DNA of 64,000 nt from NCBI GenBank assembly GCA_008508345.1, contig QNGE01000973.1, positions 117,570-181,569 of the forward strand, given 5' to 3'. Under the pieces are notes generated by a model. That model made no database searches, was not told the DNA's origin, and saw only the letters and a list, made by a program, of their open reading frames with translations. Positions within the stretch are counted from its first letter, which is position 1, and every line of letters starts with the position of its first letter. A program made the position numbers and the translations under genes. Origin of the DNA: Paragonimus westermani. Lineage: Eukaryota; Platyhelminthes; Trematoda; Plagiorchiida; Troglotrematidae. Positions 60,301-64,000 of the stretch are shown piece by piece.

Positions 60301-63179
60301 CTCAAGTTACAAATTTGAACCTGTTACCAACTATGGCGAACGAGGATTAAAACTGCAACCGACTAGAGACGAAGATGTGAAATCTACCATAGGTCAGTTT
60401 ACTTCAAGTAGAGAAAACGCCGAACAAGGAAGAAATAGCGCATTGACATTCAAAACCTTTTGAGCGCGATTACATAACCCAACATACCAGTTACTAATGA
60501 TACGCGTCACGCTTGTTTAAATGTGAACAGTGCTGTTAAGCTACGCCACTCACAGGATATTCTGTGGTAAATAAAACGGCTTGTTTTTGAAGTCCATTTG
60601 AGAAAACAAATCGAGTCGACGAACAAATGGTCCAGGTAGCAACACGAACTTCGAGTAAGCATGCGGAAATTCGGGAGCCGACAGCTGATAACAGTGCCAT
60701 GCGAGATGGTACCTACACTTATACAGTACAGGCTGGATAAGCGCACAGAGCCGTCCGGTTGGTAGGATCTTAGACTTGAGGCCTGTGCGCCCTGGTACGC
60801 GTACAGCTCTTACGGCTCTGTCACGTTCCATATGACAACTCGTGCTTCACGAAATGCAGAACGAACTTGACACATACTAGTGCCACACACGGTTGGCGAC
60901 ATCCAATTCGGATTAGCCTGTCACAGTGACCGAAGCCAAAGGACGCCTGCGCTTAGCCATGATGCAATTGGCTTGCGTTGCATCAATTGCAGTTCCACCC
61001 ACACACCACATATCCAGTGTAAACCCGAATGAATAAGACCGGGAGGTGTGCCAGTGGAGCTTTTCTGTCCAGCCGGCCAATGCTGGTTAGCCACTTGATT
61101 GGCTAATAAAGAAAGGAAACTTATCTCTCGGAAACTAAACAGAGAGAGGCTGCAATGACGAGATCTACACTAAGTAGAAAGATCTGTGAAGTATAATGCA
61201 AGAAGCATTGTAGTATACGAGTGCAGGTTGGTGTATCTCAAGAAAGATAGGGATGAAAAGCAAAATTCTCACTGAACTGTGAAAAGCCAGGCAGACCATT
61301 CATCACACAATACACCAACAAAGCCGAAGAAGAGAATGGATAAAAGACCATAGACACTCAGGTTTCTGTTAATGAGTGCCACACACACACGTGCTGCAGA
61401 TCAACTTAGTCTTGGGAACAGTCACATCAGCCATAGTTGGCAACCATGTGATCAATCTGCCCACGATTGGCTTGATTGTATCAGGCGGTGCATAGAAGTC
61501 GGCGGAGCTAAAAAATTATAATTAACCAGAAACAGAGGTTGTCACGAAGCCGTAAAATAAATTTGGCGTTTTTTGTTCTATAAATATTGCGGATGTTATC
61601 CAAGCCATGCTAATCAGCACTTAACCCACCCATTTGGTCGCTTGATTAACAGCCACTACTACGAATTCTGCAGGCCGTGCGGTGTGCAAAAAGAAAGTTG
61701 TGATGTTGAAATTCACCTTCGATTGTGTTTGGACTAGAGTCCGTGAAGGCACATGTCGCGGGAAACGGAAGGCAGCTGCGATGAGCACCTTCAGATGCTA
61801 ACTTTGTCTTCAACTTTGGTAACACTTTTGTATACCTATAAATGCTAATTCTTGTCTCAAAAATGGTAACCGCTTACTGCAGCCAGTATGAGGTCTCCCT
61901 ATTGCTTGTATAGGAGGTTTCAATTCGAGTACGATAACTAGGGCTATTCGAAGCCTCTAATTTCGAGTAATGCAGCTTCTACAAACGAACTGAAACGGAA
62001 AACGACGATGAAACAGCTTCGTTTAATCCTTCTAATAAAAACCTGCTGAACAAATCCAAGCATAGGACAAGTCTGTACAGAATTTGATGTGGGTCAATCA
62101 GTATTGTTGTAGTAGACCATCGGCTAGGGTGTATGGACCGATTAACTAGCACCGGTAGGTGCTAGGGTCGTCTTTATATCAAGGCTCCAGAATGTAACGG
62201 CAAGTAGTAACGGACTGGAGCTTTTAATCTAATTTGTTTCTGATGGGTGGCTTGTCCGTTAATTTACTACACCGATTGGTTCACTTAGCGTAAGATTGAC
62301 CAATTTACTTGACATTCTTACAAACTATTTACTTTTCACTCTGGGCCGTACTGTACGACACGTTTGGCAATGTGTATTTGTTTGCAACCGTGATGTGTCG
62401 CATCAGCAGCATTTCCGAGGTAAAAACTGCGTAAACGTACGCTGGAAACCTCCATCGGTATTCCAAATTTACAACAGAAGCGTGTCAGTTCGCAAGCGTA
62501 TGCTTCACTACATCATCATCAACTGCTGATGCGGATTTGGCAAACAGTGATAGAAAAACACTATCTGTGAACACAGGGTCATGTAATCCAGATAACGGAA
62601 CGACGATTACTACCTCTAAGGGTATACATCGAGAAGAGTGATTAATGAGAAAGACCACAGCAGACAGACAACCCCATGGCTCATGACCCAGAAAATTCTG
62701 AGGACTAAGCCGACTGAAGTTGGTAAGAGTCAGTTTAAGATGCCCATGATCGCCGGCATCGTTGGTTGCGCATATTACTTGACTTCATCAAGACGAGACC
62801 GAACTTTCAGATGGTGTGACGGCTCGCTCAACTAGATTACCTGTTGGACTGAACTAGACGCTGTGATGATCACACTGTAAGGTGGACCAACGCGTAGAGG
62901 TCTGATGAACCACAATTCCCATATCCTTTGGATTAGAGTTGGAAAGAGATAACAGTACCATCCACCCACTGTTTTAATGCACAGGTTTTTGAGAGAAATA
63001 TGCTACTGTAGGCTTCTCTTACGCTGTCCTACGAAAGTCACTCTGTAGACCCTTTCTACCTGTCAGTATCATAAATTAAGCTCCTGATCTCATAACATAC
63101 GCATCTAATCATGATATCAACGTCCTGATAGGTTTTATCTCTTAGTACCCAGTCTCCTGTTTCTCTCGTCCATTACCTA
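60301..63179. other. No gene certain; possible upstream ASXL exon at 60554-60831 (-)
   Basis: A minus-strand open segment ending at a GTGAGT donor (60553-60548) includes VRVPGRTGLKSKILPTGRL and FVRRLDLFSQMDFKNKPFYL. VPGRTG faintly recalls the VPGR loop of the HARE-HTH domain, but the rest does not fit. The donor phase (2) also does not match the phase-0 start of the next exon. The rest of the span shows nothing recognisable. Confidence 0.2.
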
Positions 63180-64000
63180 GGCCCAGAAATCGAATTAATA
63201 TGGGCGCTTTCAAAATTCCCACTCTGGAACAGATAAATCAACAGGTTGACCAGGTACGGAGATCAAACCCATTGAAAGTCGATATCCTCCGCATTTCAGA
63301 GACTATGATCGAGGATAACATATGTACTATCTATTTGATATTGGTTATGCACTATAGGTGATTCCATGACCGCCACTATCGGTCAGACTGAGGCCGATGT
63401 AGTCCTCAGTGCAACGGCTGTAGCCTCATTGAAAGACCACATTCCGATTGGTAGTGAGCTGTGTACTCTTTGCTACACTCAGGTTCTGTTAGGTGCAGCT
63501 CTGAGAATCAAATCTTCGGAAGTCCCTGCTTTACAATTGATCTTTCCCCGACTGCGTACGGTGATAGCACTGTCAGAGATCTAGCTGCTCATCTTGGGTC
63601 GACAAATATTCCTGATATAATCATTATGGCTGGAGATAAGAAGCCGAGGTCGGTCAACCAGATGAAGCGCAGTCCCCCTTAAGTGGTAGACTAAAAGTGG
63701 CGTAACATCGTTCGGTTAATGACGGACGGTAGTTGTGGTTGTGCAATCAGCACAAGCTGGTTAATCGGCACTAGTTTTAAACATCGCGCACGTCATGTTC
63801 CCACTTGAAGATACTCCTCTCCGACTCTGAACTAGTCTCAGATGGACCACAAAACCCCGATCTATACTGCTACCTTGACGTGGTGGTCGGGCTTGTGTAC
63901 TGTTTTGATCCGGCGGGCTATGCTGACTAGGACTCCGGTCCTTCCAGGTGCAACCTTGTCAGACAGGCCAAAGGGGAGCAGTCAGACGAAAAGCAGTTAC
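63180..64000 (+). mobile_element. RTE-type LINE relic: endonuclease domain, cut by window edge
   Basis: From about 63199 a plus frame reads INMGAFKIPTLEQINQQVDQ and then VDILRISETMIED. This matches the RIGAFNVRTLxQxxQQ...IDVCCVSETRIxD start of RTE apurinic endonucleases. After a short gap a block runs into PDIIIMAGDKKPRSVNQM (about 63615-63665), matching the VVVAGDFNAQVGRL catalytic block with FN changed to KK. HRARHVPT (about 63785-63810) then matches FRHRRRHxATW, and an MDHKTPI-like trace corresponds to the IDHIAI block. The SET motif Glu is kept, but the DFN Asn and reading frame are lost. The RT should lie beyond 64000. Confidence 0.75.

Noticed and set aside
1..64000. CRISPR array, bacterial operon or prophage
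   Set aside because: Gene density, introns and transposon types are eukaryotic, and no regularly spaced repeats were seen.

Overview
The window looks like genomic DNA of a parasitic flatworm, most likely a digenean fluke. It has long introns, no operons and very low coding density. Its repeats are the mix expected of fluke genomes: CR1/jockey-like LINEs, RTE-type LINEs, Penelope-like elements and Ty3/gypsy elements, mostly as decayed copies. The species cannot be named from the sequence alone.

The only host gene that can be named is on the minus strand at about 60.3-48.8 kb. Three exons, all compatible with phase 0, encode part of an Additional sex combs-like (ASXL) protein. ASXL is the partner that activates the BAP1 deubiquitinase in the Polycomb PR-DUB complex. 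The first exon (60300-59872) carries the DEUBAD (ASXH) domain. The second (57081-56509) is a basic, Ser-rich linker. The third (51355-48755) is a long Ser/Thr/Pro-rich region with a short basic motif resembling the conserved TLADIKA-type ASXL motif. The N-terminal HARE-HTH exon and the C-terminal PHD exon were not found; they may lie in distant exons or outside the window.

The rest is mostly intergenic or intronic DNA containing transposon fossils. At 0.06-1.2 kb (-) there is a Ty3/gypsy integrase and pol tail. A tRNA-derived SINE core lies near 3.9 kb (-) and a tRNA-like foldback at 6.0-6.2 kb. An old CR1-like LINE keeping endonuclease and RT traces covers 9.3-11.8 kb (-). A Penelope-like RT fragment is at 14.8-15.2 kb (-). 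A LINE RT fragment (-) lies beside a gypsy pol fragment (+) at 19.1-19.9 kb. An Asp-codon microsatellite occupies 21.35-21.60 kb, and a 69-bp-armed inverted repeat 32.07-32.22 kb. A young 5'-truncated CR1-like LINE with an uninterrupted RT is at 32.87-34.64 kb (+). Penelope-like RT-thumb/GIY-YIG remains are at 35.5-36.0 kb (+) and another Penelope-like RT scrap at 42.1-42.35 kb (-). An RTE 5' region with endonuclease remains is at 42.84-43.69 kb (+), and a gypsy RNase H scrap at 46.9-47.1 kb (-). A possible gag scrap lies in an ASXL intron (54.7-55.1 kb, +). A second RTE endonuclease relic at 63.18-64.0 kb (+) runs off the right edge.

A few short open segments with good splice-site context (20.4, 28.4 and 30.0 kb) may be exons of unrecognised genes. 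All homology calls come from reading translated sequence against remembered family motifs; no database search was run.
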